A stretch of 64,000 nucleotides of DNA from Bryoerythrophyllum caledonicum (lineage: Eukaryota > Streptophyta > Bryopsida > Pottiales > Pottiaceae): assembly GCA_963971425.1 (NCBI GenBank), contig OZ020523.1, forward strand, positions 16,550,867-16,614,866, given 5' to 3'. Shown in pieces: positions 30,521 through 41,250 of the stretch. The notes under the pieces are model-generated. The model was not told where the DNA came from. It made no database searches and worked only from the letters and a program-made list of their open reading frames with translations. Made by a program: the position numbers and the translations under genes. Every line of letters starts with the position of its first letter. The stretch's first letter is position 1.

Positions 30521-31506
30521 GCACCGACCCGGATGTCGCCCTCAGTGTAAGTGAAAAAGTGAGCCGGGTACTCGCCAAGTTGGGCTGCTGTTGGGATCTC
30601 TTGGTGGTCTTCGGAGTCACCCTTGCTTTGCAAAAATGAACCAGGCACCACCGGCTTTTTGGGCTGTCCCGGAGACATGATTATGCTCGGGGTCAGGCTG
30701 AAGTGGGGTAAAGTCACCGTGCCGACCGCCAGAACCTCGGGTTCAGTCTCCAGCCACCGGGCTTCCTCTTCCTCCGTCAGCCCTTGTGCGAAATTGTATC
30801 ATACCAAGACCGTCGGGAGCTTTGGCCGGGGTCCGGTCTTCGGATTCACCCGGATGGTCACCAAGTTGTCAGCCCAGTCATGCGTAGCCTTCGCATCAAT
30901 CAACCAAGGCCGCCCGAAGAGTATGCTATACGCCTCGTTCACCTCCTTGTTGTTGATGACTGTCAATATGATCAGGTAGGGGATGTCATGAATGTAAATT
31001 TTTACATTCTTGATTAGCCCCACCAGTTCCACGGTGGTCTGATCAGCCATCTTCAGCGGGTATGGTGCCGGCTGAGTTGCGCTGAGACCTAGCTTTCTCC
31101 GTTCCTCCTCAATGATTAGGTTGACTCCAGACCCACCGTCGATTAGAACATTGGCTAGTGTTCCATTGCCAACCCTGACTGTCATTACCGGTAGGTTCCG
31201 GTCAACATCCACGGAAGACGTCATTACGGGGTTCGTCTCCGGGATTGGATTTGATAAGGCCGGGGTCAGGTCTGGAGTGACTGGTGCTGGGGCTTCTGGA
31301 GAATTCGTGGCCGGAAAAATGTGGGTTGTCATGTACTCAGTGAGGTTGGGTGCTATATGCAAGAGCTGCCCAACCGTTATTGGGACTGGACTCTCCAGTA
31401 TCGTCCGGCTTACGGTATGGAAAGTGTCCTCCGGGCTAATGTTCGGGACTGGCTGTGACGCCGGCCTAGGAGACTGGAGTACATCCGTGTCCGGGAATTC
31501 TGCCTA
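30514..31506 (-). pseudogene. pr: Gypsy-2 aspartic protease
   Basis: The active-site block ANVLIDGGSGVNLI lies near 31,155-31,115. The second half of the protease includes ILFGRPWLIDAKATHDWADN near 30,930-30,870. DGGSG is the usual plant gypsy variant of D-S/T-G. Stops are TAG at 31,506-31,504, TGA at 30,801-30,799 (in VLV-x-YNFAQG) and TGA near 30,514 (AT-x-ARV). Both TGA sites fit CGA-to-TGA changes. Same frame as the RT. Confidence 0.8.
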
Positions 31507-33522
31507 GTGTGCCGCCATGTGTGCTTCACCTTGCTCCCCTAGGTTGGCCGAGAGTTCTTCCGATGGTCCAGCCCGGTCATTGGCCTCTTCTCGTTGGATG
31601 TCCTGTATGGTCTTGATCATGTCGTCTCTAAGGCACTCTTTAGCCTTCCACTGCTCCGGTGTCCACGAATTCCGGGCCTCTGGGACCCTATCTTCTTGAT
31701 CAGGAGGTGGCAAACCGGCCTTCAACCACTGTGCTCTATGAGACTAGCTACCTCTACCTCCGCTTCTTCTTCCAACAGCCGGATGGTGACGCTACTCACA
31801 TGGTGTTCGGGTTTCCCTTGTAACTTGGTGGAAGATGCTAGAAACGCCTCCCATTCATGCCTATGCGGGCAGTTGTAGTGCCGATGACCGGGTTGCTTGC
31901 ATAGAAAACATATCTCCGGCTCGTTACTTCTCATGTTGGAGTTCCCTCCGGGTCGTACATATTGAGGCCTAGAATAACTTCCATGACTTGCTTGAGGCTG
32001 GTGGTTCCTAGTGGCCGGCTTGATGACGACTTCATTCACCCCGACTGTGTTACTGTCATTGGTCCAATCAGCTGGACCTTGGGAATTTGCCGTGTTAAAC
32101 TAACATTCCGCATCCGTGTGGCCTAACCGCTTGCATCCGTTGCAATACTTTCGGGGTGCCTCCTGGGCTTGTGCCTTGTTGGCTGAACCGGACCCCTTGC
32201 TGCCTCCATCACTTCTCCGGACTTCGACCCGGGTTGCCTTCCCGGTTGAGTTAGTAGAATTTTCTTCACACCTGAGGGCTGCATCAACCAGCTCCGTCAA
32301 ATTTCTGACCGCTACCACGCTAGTAGGGACTTTGATATAGTCTAGTAGGCCAGCCCAGAAATTGGTAAGCCGAAAGCCCTCGCCAGGGTCTAACTGCAAA
32401 TATTTAATTAGAGTCATAAACCGGTAGTAGTAGTCCTAGATCTTCTCTTGGTCTTGTTGCTTAAATGATTTCAGCTCCCGGTAGACCGCCTCATCTATGG
32501 TCTGCTCCCGGTATCGGCGCCGGAATGTTGTTTTGGCCTCCTTCCAAGTACAGTCCAGGTGGTTCTCTTGAAATGTTTCATACCAAGCTTCCACCTTATC
32601 GATTAAGGTAGTGCCAAACAAATTGATAATAACTTGCTCCTCACGCTTGCCATTATGCCACAACGTGCGCTCAAATTGCCGGATATGCGCATCCAGGTTA
32701 CCTCCTTCCTTGTACTGGGCATAAGGTAAAGGTTTTCCATGACCCAATGCCCTTGTGGTCGGGAAACTCCGGGCTGCTGGTTCCGGTGGCCTCCCCGGGT
32801 CTGCTGCCAAGGCTAGTGGTCCTGGAGGGTTACCGGGCGACTAGTAACTCCGAACACCTCGACTGTCCCGGGCGGCTAGTAACTCCAAACACCTCGTCCC
32901 GGGTAACTGGGTGCTTGGCTTTCGGTTGAGCAACTCTTCGGATGTCCACCGGTGGATAAACCCCACATGTCAGGTGATCCATATAGTCCACCGGAATTGT
33001 TGATCTTCGGCTTACTCCATATGGTGGGATAGTACTCCCCCGGTTGATAGTCGGACCTAGGTATGTACCTGGGTCCGCTGCCCCATGTACTAGGGCTGGA
33101 GTTAGAGCCGGTGGTCGACCCGGGCATGTGGTTTGCCACTCACTAGGGCCGGATATCCTTGGTGGAAGTCCGGGTGCTCCGTAAAACTCCTCTCCAGAGA
33201 CATTCCGCCACCTGGCCAACGGGTCTGGTGGTGGTAGTTCGGTATGAACGGACTGCTTGGGTGGTTCCATCATCGTCTTGGATTCTTGCCAAAGTCGGTA
33301 AGACTCTTGTTGCATAGCCCGGGCTTGCTCCTTCTTCCTTTCTAGCTCTTGGTATTGGGCATGTAGACGGTGGTCCTCCAACCGTTGTCTCTCTGCTTCC
33401 TGCCGACGAGTCGCTTGCTCCTGATCCATCAAGGAGCCCATAACATCGGCTAGGTTAGGGAGTGGCCTGAACGCCAGCGGCTCTCCACCACCACGTCCAC
33501 CTGGGTCTTGAAGCTCTCTCAT
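31507..33522 (-). pseudogene. gag: Gypsy-2 gag, capsid and zinc knuckles
   Basis: Capsid-type sequence at about 32,750-32,290 (IINLFGTTLIDKVEAWYETF, TWKEAKTTFRRRYRE, FRLTNFWAGLLDYIKV). Two CX2CX4HX4C knuckles follow: CNGCKRLGHTDAEC near 32,145-32,105 and CFLCKQPGHRHYNC near 31,915-31,870. TAG stops lie at about 32,435 and 32,097. The frame shifts at about 32,820 beside a 36-bp duplication (CTAGTAACTCC...CACCTCG twice at 32,838-32,900) and again near 31,725. Upstream, 33,522-32,830 is rich in Gln, Glu and Arg (RQEAERQRLEDHRLHAQYQE), a likely coiled coil. Confidence 0.8.
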
Positions 33523-34480
33523 TTGAGTACGGTATAGGTCCTCTATGGCCTTCTGGTGTCCTGCCTCATGTTCAGCTTGTGACTAGGCTCTCTAGGCCTC
33601 ATATCGCCGGTAGTCCTCCGGGGTGTCTTCGGCCGGTTCCAGAAAAAACTCTTTTTGAAATGGGGGTGCTGTCGGTGACAAGTGGATCGGGTCAGCAGCC
33701 CGGTGTCCAGGGGTCGGGTGCCCCATGTGCGGTCCGTACCTCCTTAGCTAGTCTTGTTCCAGCCGCCTTCTCATCCGCTCCAGGCTATTCGGCAAGTTGG
33801 CTGGTGTGCGGTTCTCCTTCGGTGGTTGGGGTAGACTGGTCACTTCATCAAAATGTACCTTTATGCTGACCTCCTTAGGATCCGGGTGCCAATAGTACAC
33901 GGTTGGGAGTTTCTCCATGTGAAAGTTCCTTCTTTGTATCTCCGATTGTCTTCTATCTTCGCCAATTGGCTGCCAGCCCTCCCATCCTGGAGGTTGCTGA
34001 CCGCCAGGTTGAGCTCCAGGTTGTCCGCCGAGTTGCCCTCCTGGATAGTCCGGTCTCCAAGGTTGGTTCTGGAATAATTCTTATCTCTCTAATTCCATGT
34101 CTCTCTCATGTGGTGAATGTCAGGCTTGTTGTACGCTGGCCTCCAAGCTCATATGTGGTCTGCCCATGACCGTGTTAACCTCCAATTTGTCCGGCCACAG
34201 TACGAGCCGAGTTGTACGCGGTTGCTGGAATTGACTCCCTACATCTCCTAGACCTCCTCCTCCCTGGTCACCATCCATGCTGAGTGAATTGTCTTCTACT
34301 TCCGGTGACTGACTTTCGGTGTTGGCCTGGTCGAGTTGTCTTGCCAGCTACTTAAGTATCCGGTCTTCCTTGGGTGCCCGGGTAGTGATCGGGGATCTCC
34401 TTTGTCCTCCGTCCCTCCTGTGGTCCTCCCTTTCTGGGTGCCGATATACCGCCCTGGTCATGCAATTCCGCCAACCATCC
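33523..34480 (-). pseudogene. Gypsy-2 gag N-terminal part, Pro/Gly/Gln-rich
   Basis: The minus strand keeps coding character: DRILK-TAG-LARQLDQANTESQ near 34,360, PGGQLGGQPGAQPGGQQPPG near 34,020, and MEKLPTVYYWHPDPKEVSI near 33,890. Near 33,600 the string EA-TAG-RA-TAG-SQAEHEAGHQKA reads smoothly if both TAGs were CAG. Four or more TAGs, one TAA and one TGA break it. It is probably the N-terminal extension of the gag polyprotein. Confidence 0.5.
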
Positions 34481-34539
34481 GTTGTCTTTCCTCCTTTCCG
34501 CTTAGCAGTGCATTCCTCTAGTCTAGGTGCTGCCTAGTG

Positions 34540-35594
34540 AGTAGTGTCCGCACACTGTAGCTAGAGTTTTCCTTTGCAATTTTTACCTACTAACATAACA
34601 TCAAAATTTCCCAATTTCTTTTTCTTTTAATTTTTAGTTTTTAACTTGAAAGATATGTTTTTGGAAACTTACCTGGTTTGGGTGCACCATCCCCCTTCTA
34701 GAATAGAACAGTCCCCTGGTCCGGGTGGTACGTCGGTGTTGGCTGCAGCTGGAAGACGGCCGGGTCTCCATTGTTCATTGAACGTGTTCGGGTTGCCGGT
34801 CGGGAACCTCCAGGTTGAGGTGGAGCTGACAAGCCTCCAGGTCTCCGGGTGTTGCCGGAAGTGATCGGACGGCCGGGTTGGAACTCCGGGTTGACTTCAG
34901 CTCAAAGCCTCCTGGTCTCCGGGTGTCGCTAGAAATGATCGGATGGCCGGGTTGGGACTCCGAACCGGCTGCAGCTGAAAGGTCTCCGGGTCTCCGGAAG
35001 CGCTAGGATGTCTGGGGTAGTCCAGCAATAACCGCTATTGAATAGGCTAAAACTGCCACTAAAATTGGCTCCTAAACTACCTCTAAACTTCTAGAAAAGT
35101 TCGCTAAATGTGAAGAAAGTTCTGCTAAACGTCCATACAAATGACAAAGGTGTGACCGGGAGCAAAAATTTAAAAATGAAAATTTTGAAATGAGAAGGGT
35201 GAAAACTTCCCTAGAGATGTGTTGTTTGATGCCGACCCTGGCCGGCTTCTGAGGAGCTGCTGCTTGGCTTGCTCCAACTCCTGGTTACCGCCGCCTCTTG
35301 CTCCTAGGCATTGTGGATGGGCTGGACTGCTACCAGGACTGGTCCGGAACTCCTGGCTTCCAGCTCCAAGACGTCCAGAAGCCCTAATTTTGCATTTTCT
35401 TAAAAAATACAAGTGTTAGTGTTTTTTCAAAAACCCAAAAAACCTAGTAGTGCAATGTGCATGGAAGCACTTGAAACCTAAGATGCAAATCAAAAAACAT
35501 CCAATATTTTCAAAAACAAGCTTAAAACCCTAGATCTAGATCTCAAAGCTTCAAACCGTAGTTGCCTCCGTGTAGCAAGAGCCACATGATTCGT
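34540..35594 (-). repeat. Gypsy-2 untranslated leader with tandem GC-rich repeats
   Basis: Between the primer site and gag. At about 34,790-35,000 a unit of roughly 100 bp (GGTCTCCGGGTGT, GGAAGTGATCGGACGGCCGG, GACTCCG, GCAGCTGAAAG-type words) is repeated two to three times. No ORF of note. Confidence 0.45.
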
Positions 35595-35612
35595 ACTTGT
35601 ACATGGTCGCCA
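35595..35612 (-). other. primer-binding-site-like sequence of Gypsy-2
   Basis: The minus strand reads TTTAACA then TTGGCGACCATGTACAAG. The TTTAACA end and the TGGCGACCATG start fit an LTR terminus followed by a primer site. The latter shares TTGGCGACCATG with Gypsy-1. Confidence 0.55.
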
Positions 35613-35613
35613 A

Positions 35614-36400
35614 TGTTAAAGGGAGGTTGACCTACAAACTCACTTTCACATAAACCCTAGAAACCCTAATGAAACCCTGGTTTGCTCAAAACTCCTCACA
35701 AAACCTCAAATCACGTCGGGTTTTATTGGCTAGGTCATAGTTTTTACATGGCAAAGTCTCTCCAACTCAATGTGACCTCAAAAACCTCTAAAACTCCTCA
35801 AACCCTAATTGTCTAAGCTCTAACTCCAAGTTCCAAGTGTGAGAGAGAGAGAGAGAGCTTCCAAGCTCTCCCTCCATGTGCACCAAACCCTAACTGAAGT
35901 CATCTGGCGGATGAACATTGGGTTGGATGAAAGTCATCTAGATGCCCAGGTTCATCCAACTGACGGATGAAACTAGTCAGGGCAGAAATCATGCGCATGG
36001 CCAGGTTTCATCCAACCAGCCCAGTGGATGAAAAATTGCCCAGGAAGGAAATCATCCGCCTGGTCAGGTTCATCCATTGGAGAGCCCAAAAACTCAACCG
36101 GATTCAAAAATGAAAAATACTACTCGGGTCTGCTAATCCTGGTTCTGCGCTTAACAATAATCTATTCCATCAACAGTTGGATGTTGTGCAAAATTTCCCC
36201 AAAGTTGAGGTCATGGATTAAATTCAATTTTGTAAGGTTAGATACTAATATTTGGCATTATATTTCCATCAAATCCAGTTCAAAGAAAGAATCAGCAGAA
36301 ATCTTGGTTTTTCCTAAAACATTCCTAGGCGGTTAAGGGTTAATCAAACAACCAAAACTCCAACTACTATGCGGATATCTCTATTATGCATGGGTATTTA
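35614..36400 (-). repeat. putative 5' LTR of Gypsy-2
   Basis: Noncoding. Contains a GA microsatellite at about 35,841-35,860 and, at 35,905-36,085, seven copies of GGATGAA or its complement TTCATCC, some as inverted pairs. The outer boundary is not resolved; it meets the inverted-repeat element A at about 36.4 kb. Confidence 0.35.
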
Positions 36401-36953
36401 GAACAACTCTCTAAGGACAACTTTGCACCAATTACCTTTGGTTTAGAGTGAAAAAGCCCAACTTTGAGGCAGTTGGACAGGATATTGTAGAGATGAATTG
36501 TAGTATTGTGGAGTTGACTATTGCACTTTATTGAGGCGGGTAGAAGTGAAGGGAAGTTCTTGGCAACCTTCATTTTTTCACTTCAAAATCCATAGAAATC
36601 AAGGATTCTATTTTTTTTAAATAGGTTTTTTTAATTGTTAGAATTAGTCATAATAAATCTATCTATTTTTTGGGTTTTAGATCCAACAATTATTTCTCTA
36701 TTTAATAAATAAAATTGCTTTCCTAGTAAAGAGCCACCCCTAGTCATTGCAAATTTGTTTTTCTTATCCTAAACACCTCCAATACTTGTGATTTTTGGCT
36801 TGCAATGACTTAACACAATGAAGAACATAGTTCGGTTGAGTTTAGGCAGTATATAGTGGAAAAATATGCCATTATCTTGTGTCAAAGTACGTAGGCCCTG
36901 GTCGGGCAAGGTTGAAAGAAACAATTTTGCACTCTTCAAATGCATGTATCTTA

Positions 36954-37564
36954 GGGGCGGTTTACACTATAGGTGACCAAGGAAAATGGATTAATTCCAT
37001 GGTCACACTTCATGGTCACACTTCCATGGTCACACTTCATAAAAATGTCATTTTTAAAGCCCTTGGGCCTCTCACTAAGTGTAAACCGAACTTGGACCGG
37101 GAGGAATGACCATGTACTAAAAAGTGGGCGTGCTGATTTTTTTAATGAATGCCTAAAAAGGGCAGTATTTCCTAAAATAACAAAAAAAATAAAACAAGCC
37201 AAAAAGACAAAAAGGGTGGCCGCCATTGTATCTACAGTAACGTTGGGCCCCCTTCCCAAAACAAAACAAAACAAAACAAAACAAAAACGACTTAAATAAT
37301 AATAAAACTGCATTTCAGGCCCATGGTCCCCTCGTTTCAGCAACGAGAGAACCTATTTAGCCTCTCTCACCGCAAATTTCGGGGGACCCTCCAACATTAT
37401 CCATTAGGCCTATTTCTAGGCCTTTGAGGACCTCAACTCCTTTGGTCACTTTTCTTTTTTCCTCCTAATGTAAACCCAAGTCATCCCGGGACGAGTTGAT
37501 GGAGCTAATCACAAATTTAAGAGGGTCATGGGACGAGTTCTTGGTCCGTAGTGTAAACCGCCCC
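36954..37564. mobile_element. PIF/Harbinger-type MITE
   Basis: The terminal inverted repeats are GGGGCGGTTTACACTA with TTA flanks on both sides (36,951-36,953 and 37,565-37,567). A 3-bp TTA/TAA duplication with G-rich ends is the Harbinger/Tourist signature. The empty site is visible in element B at 41,426-41,428, where the same flanking sequence carries a single TAA. It contains an AAAAC microsatellite near 37,256-37,285. No transposase. Confidence 0.9.
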
Positions 37565-37663
37565 TTACAATTCATGTGGTCAAAGTTTACGAAAGTTTTG
37601 GAGTGTGGTCTTGTAGTAGTGTAGTTGAAGATCCTACGGTTGAATATAGTAAAACAAGTTTGA

Positions 37664-38594
37664 CCCCTAAAGGCCCAAGGCATTTTTACACCAAAAGCAC
37701 TTCAAATTTGCTTGTTTTAGTGCAATGAGTAAGGAGGACAACTATTATTCCTACTTCTAACTATAGGATCTAAATTAAGACTTATTAAGTGACGTCCTCA
37801 CAAAATTTCATAAGCTTTGACCTCATGGATTGAAAAATTAGAGTGATTGAAGTAGAAAAAACGGTTCATTTCTTCCTTGCGTTGAGTGGATCAGCAAACT
37901 CTGACTTCACTTGGTGTCAAATTTTTGCAATATTCAAGGTCTGATTCCAATACCATTTTGTTAAGCATGATGTTAGTTTCTAGTACACCTATTTTTAGAG
38001 GTAGAAGAAGGATGTAGCATATTCAAAACAAACGTGCAAGGAGTGAAGGTTCAAAAATTGCCAATTCATATTTTAATTTTTTATGAACTTTGTTTTAGAT
38101 TGACAATCCAAATAGTCGATAAGAAGGTTTACACCACATATTGTTGCGGGAATTTTTATTTTTTTTTAAATGAAGATCTCTAAGTATTTTGTCGAAAGGA
38201 AGAAGTTTTTTGTTACCCTGCCTGACTATGTGTGATACTATGTGAAAATGTTTGACTTGGGTTAACATGCTATTTTTTACTACAGACAAGAACCTATTCT
38301 TGACAGTATGAAAGGAAATAATATCGTATGCTAGCATTGATAATCTCACATTCAATAGAGTGTCCTAGCAAAAGTTTTATGAGGTGTCCGACTTGCCCGC
38401 TCTCCCTGTTTGAAATTCCAAAGTCTATAACTTTTTCAATAAATGTTGGGTTTAGGGGGGAAAAAAATTCCCAATGAGGTTTTAGTAATGTGCATCTACA
38501 AGAAAAAATTCAAAGAGGAATGTTAGAAATTGACACGATAGGAACCTGACCAAACTTTCAAATTGCCATTTTATGACACTTGGTCCTTTAGGGG
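37664..38594. mobile_element. TTAA-flanked element E1 (931 bp)
   Basis: It starts CCCCTAAAGGCCCAAG and ends CTTGGTCCTTTAGGGG, with TTGA (37,660-37,663) and TTAA (38,595-38,598) flanks. It is inserted inside element A; element B has the unfilled TTAA at 41,328-41,331. No ORF of note. Confidence 0.85.
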
Positions 38595-38680
38595 TTAAAT
38601 TAGTCTTGCAATGTCTCATCGTAGAGAGAGTGTTTTGGGGTGGTTTTGATGAAACATAGTTTTGGTCTTTTAGGAGTTAA

Positions 38681-38961
38681 AGGACTTTAAGACCAATGAG
38701 CTTTCCCGGCGAGCGAAAATCTACGAGTTTAATATGTCATGTTTCACAATATCTACATACATGGTACATTTCATGGCAACCTCACTCCACAGAAATCAAT
38801 ATAACTTGCCAATGCTTACACCGGTTTTCGTGGCGCCGATCTCGATAGATGCCTATCTCTCTCCACCTTTATGTCACAGTAGATATTTTTCATGAAGGTG
38901 GCATGTAGCATTTTCTATTGAGGTTATCGTGTCAAAGCAACCCAAAAATGGACATTGAGCC
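38681..38961. repeat. dispersed repeat R, copy 1
   Basis: Contains AAGACCAATGAGCTTTC, TCTACGAGTTTAATATG and CCACAGAAATCAATATAAC. Related copies occur at 43,049-43,330 and 46,345-46,510. It is the sequence into which TTAA elements inserted. Noncoding. Confidence 0.5.
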
Positions 38962-38965
38962 TTAA

Positions 38966-39904
38966 CTCCTAAATTTCTTTGACAATTTCACACCAAAAAC
39001 ATTTCAAAACTGTTGGTTTTAGTGCAATAAGTAAGGAAGAAACTTGAAACTTTTATTTCTATTTCAAACCGTAGGTTCCAATTAAAACTTATTAAATAAC
39101 ATACTCACAAGATTTCAAATTGTTTAGGGTTTTGTTTTACCGCACAGATTGTAAGATCATTGTGTTTGAAGTAGAGTTAAGGGCTCATTTTCTTCCCTAA
39201 GTTAAGTGAATGAGGAGACTTTGAATTTGCTTGGTGTCAAATTTTTGCACTACACAAGGTCTAAATTCATCTTCATCATGTTGAGGATGATACTAGTTCC
39301 TTGAACACCAATCTTTAAAGGTAGAGGAGGGGTGTAGCATATTCAAAAAATTGTGCAAGTTGTGTAAGTTCAAAAATTGCCAATTCACGTTATATGTTTT
39401 TGTGAACTTAATATGTTTTAGATTGATAATCTGAACAGTCCATGCAAAGGTTCACACGACATAATGTTGTGGAAAAAATAAAAAGTGAAAAATAAGAAGA
39501 TCTCTGAGTTTAATGTGGAAAAGAAGAAGTTTTTTTGGTATCGTGCCCAACAACATGTGAAAATGTTCTACTTGGATTAATATGCTTTTTTCACTAAAGA
39601 CGAATAGATTTTTTGGCGATAGGAAAGGAAATAATATTATTTGCTAGTATTGAAAATCTCACATTCAATAGAGTGTCCTAGCAAAAACAATTGGAGTTGC
39701 CCAACATGCCCACTCTCCCAATTTGAACTTCAAAACCCTATAACTTTTTCATGAAATGTCAGATTTAAGAAATAATTGAACACGCACAAAGATTTTAGTA
39801 ATGTCTATCTATAGTATATATTTTTTAAAATTTTGTAAATTGACACCACAAGAACCTGCCCAAACCTTCTAGAGTCCCCAAAGGGGCTCTTGGAAATTTA
39901 GGGG
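38966..39904. mobile_element. TTAA-flanked element E2 (939 bp)
   Basis: It begins CTCCTAAATTTC and ends GAAATTTAGGGG, with TTAA on both sides (38,962-38,965 and 39,905-39,908). The interior runs in the same orientation as E1 (TTTAGTGCAATAAGTAAGGA, GGTGTCAAATTTTTGCA). Confidence 0.82.
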
Positions 39905-40103
39905 TTAAAGGGTTAAGTGCGCTACAGAAACAAATCAGTTATTTAACAATAACAAAATTCTGAAAGGTAGACAATTCATTATTCTGGCACATCAACCCAC
40001 TACACCCTACTCCTTTCTACAAATCTTTGTCCTTCTGAAGAAGTAGAATAGTGAGAACAAAACGTTAGATGCCTCACCATGAGTATGGAATAAGTTTATT
40101 GAT

Positions 40104-40150
40104 ATGTTCTTTTTTCTTTTTTCTTTTTTTTTTTCTTTTTTTTTTTAACA
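40104..40150. repeat. pyrimidine-rich tract
   Basis: A run of T with regular C (TTCTTTTTTC-type) over about 45 bp. The surrounding 39,909-40,378 is AT-rich with no gene. Confidence 0.6.
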
Positions 40151-40382
40151 CAAATGGAGGGCTTTATTGATATGTTGAATGTCATGTACGAGAAAGTGAA
40201 AAGGACTGATTTTTAAATTGAAACAAAAAATGTGTAGAACATGTGGTCGTGGTCAAGCCTGACTTGAGTCAAGTCAATCTTGTCTTTCCAATATTGTCTC
40301 ATCTATGTTCACAGGCTCACATGTATTCCGCCCTGAGAAAAAGAGATAAGTTAGTGTAATGCTGAATGCTGGATCTCTTTAA

Positions 40383-41238
40383 CCCCTAAAGTCGAAATCG
40401 ACCAGAATGTGGTCGATCTGACTCTGGTCAGGCTCTCAGTTACTAAATTTAGATCGTATGAAGTTACAATTTTGAAGTTACAATTTTGGAAGGTAGTAGA
40501 GTTTTCCAATACCTTTAAAACGACACCATTCATGCTTCAAAATTCGTCATACTTTAAGAGATATTCACGGTCAAAGTTTGAAAACACTGTTAGGGCATGC
40601 TGAAATCTGCCAAAAACTTGCGGTATATGCTCATTTATTCTCAACATCTGCCCAAAATCAATTAGATCGCAGTAACTTCAAAAATTCACCAAAAATTGAG
40701 ATTTTACTTTTTTTCGAATTGTGTTTTTCGTACATGTAAAAGAGGTAGTAAAGCATGATCTCACCGTTTGGATTTTTAATCCGATACTTTTTTACATGCC
40801 TTTTTAATTGTTGAAAATGGGCATTTGTATTTGTATTTCAGCATACCTCCAAGTGAAAAATTAAGCATTTCTTTAGGTTTTATAGGTCCTATGAGGGTAA
40901 AAATTACATGGACATATTCCTTACTCACATAGGAACAAGAATTTGAAGAGACTCATGTCAAATTTCCTTTCGAAATTGGTTTTTTTGGCCCCCAAAACAT
41001 TAGTTTTCCATTCTACAACAAGGAAAAAAACTTTTTTTTCAACTTTGAACATTACGATCTCACAAATGGTGAGGAATTTGAATCTAAGATTCGGTATGCA
41101 TGTACATGTACAAGTTAGGTACTAGATCTTACGGTTACTTACTCAAAAATTTGTCAAAAGTTTAAAAATTTCACCTTGCATTGAAAGAGGGCAGTTTTGA
41201 GGGTTTTTGGCAGTTTTGAGGGCTTTCGACTTTAGGGG
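40383..41238. mobile_element. TTAA-flanked element E3 (856 bp)
   Basis: The ends are CCCCTAAAGTCGAAA and TTTCGACTTTAGGGG, a perfect 15-bp inverted repeat, with TTAA at 40,379-40,382 and 41,239-41,242. Its interior differs from E1, E2 and E4, so it represents another subfamily. Element B begins only 12 bp further on. Confidence 0.85.
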
Positions 41239-41250
41239 TTAATCCTTTAA

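Larger units (their letters stand above)
19207..36400 (-). mobile_element. Gypsy-2, minus-strand Ty3/gypsy element, split by CACTA-2
   Basis: Read on the minus strand the order is putative LTR (>35,613), primer site, leader, gag, protease, RT, RNase H, integrase, a Lys/Glu-rich segment and an extra 3' ORF. The codon make-up is GC-richer than in Gypsy-1 and the proteins are clearly a different family. CACTA-2 (22,233-26,201) lies inside with a perfect 3-bp duplication, so it is younger. The 3' end and 3' LTR are missing where CACTA-1 abuts at 19,206. Numerous stops and at least four frameshifts make it dead. Confidence 0.8.
36430..38676 (-). mobile_element. element A, older TTAA-type element with two insertions
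   Basis: Its complement aligns with element B (41,251-43,044). The 38,676 end reads GGTCTTTTAGGAG before TTAA (38,677-38,680). The other end is unclear near 36,430. Two younger elements sit inside: a Harbinger MITE (36,954-37,564) and TTAA element E1 (37,664-38,594). Subtracting them leaves a copy that matches B at each junction. No coding capacity is seen. Confidence 0.7.

Noticed and set aside
7623-33522. A variant genetic code in which TAG means Gln
   Set aside because: Many in-frame TAGs fall at Gln positions, which is tempting. However, Trp and Arg positions are also turned into TAG or TGA, TAA replaces a Tyr, and frameshifts occur in Gypsy-2. Decay by C-to-T change explains all of it more simply. 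It would need a conserved host gene with in-frame TAG to revive the idea.
37255-37290. Poly-A tail of a retroposon at the AAAAC run
   Set aside because: It is a simple microsatellite inside the Harbinger MITE, with no LINE or SINE features next to it.
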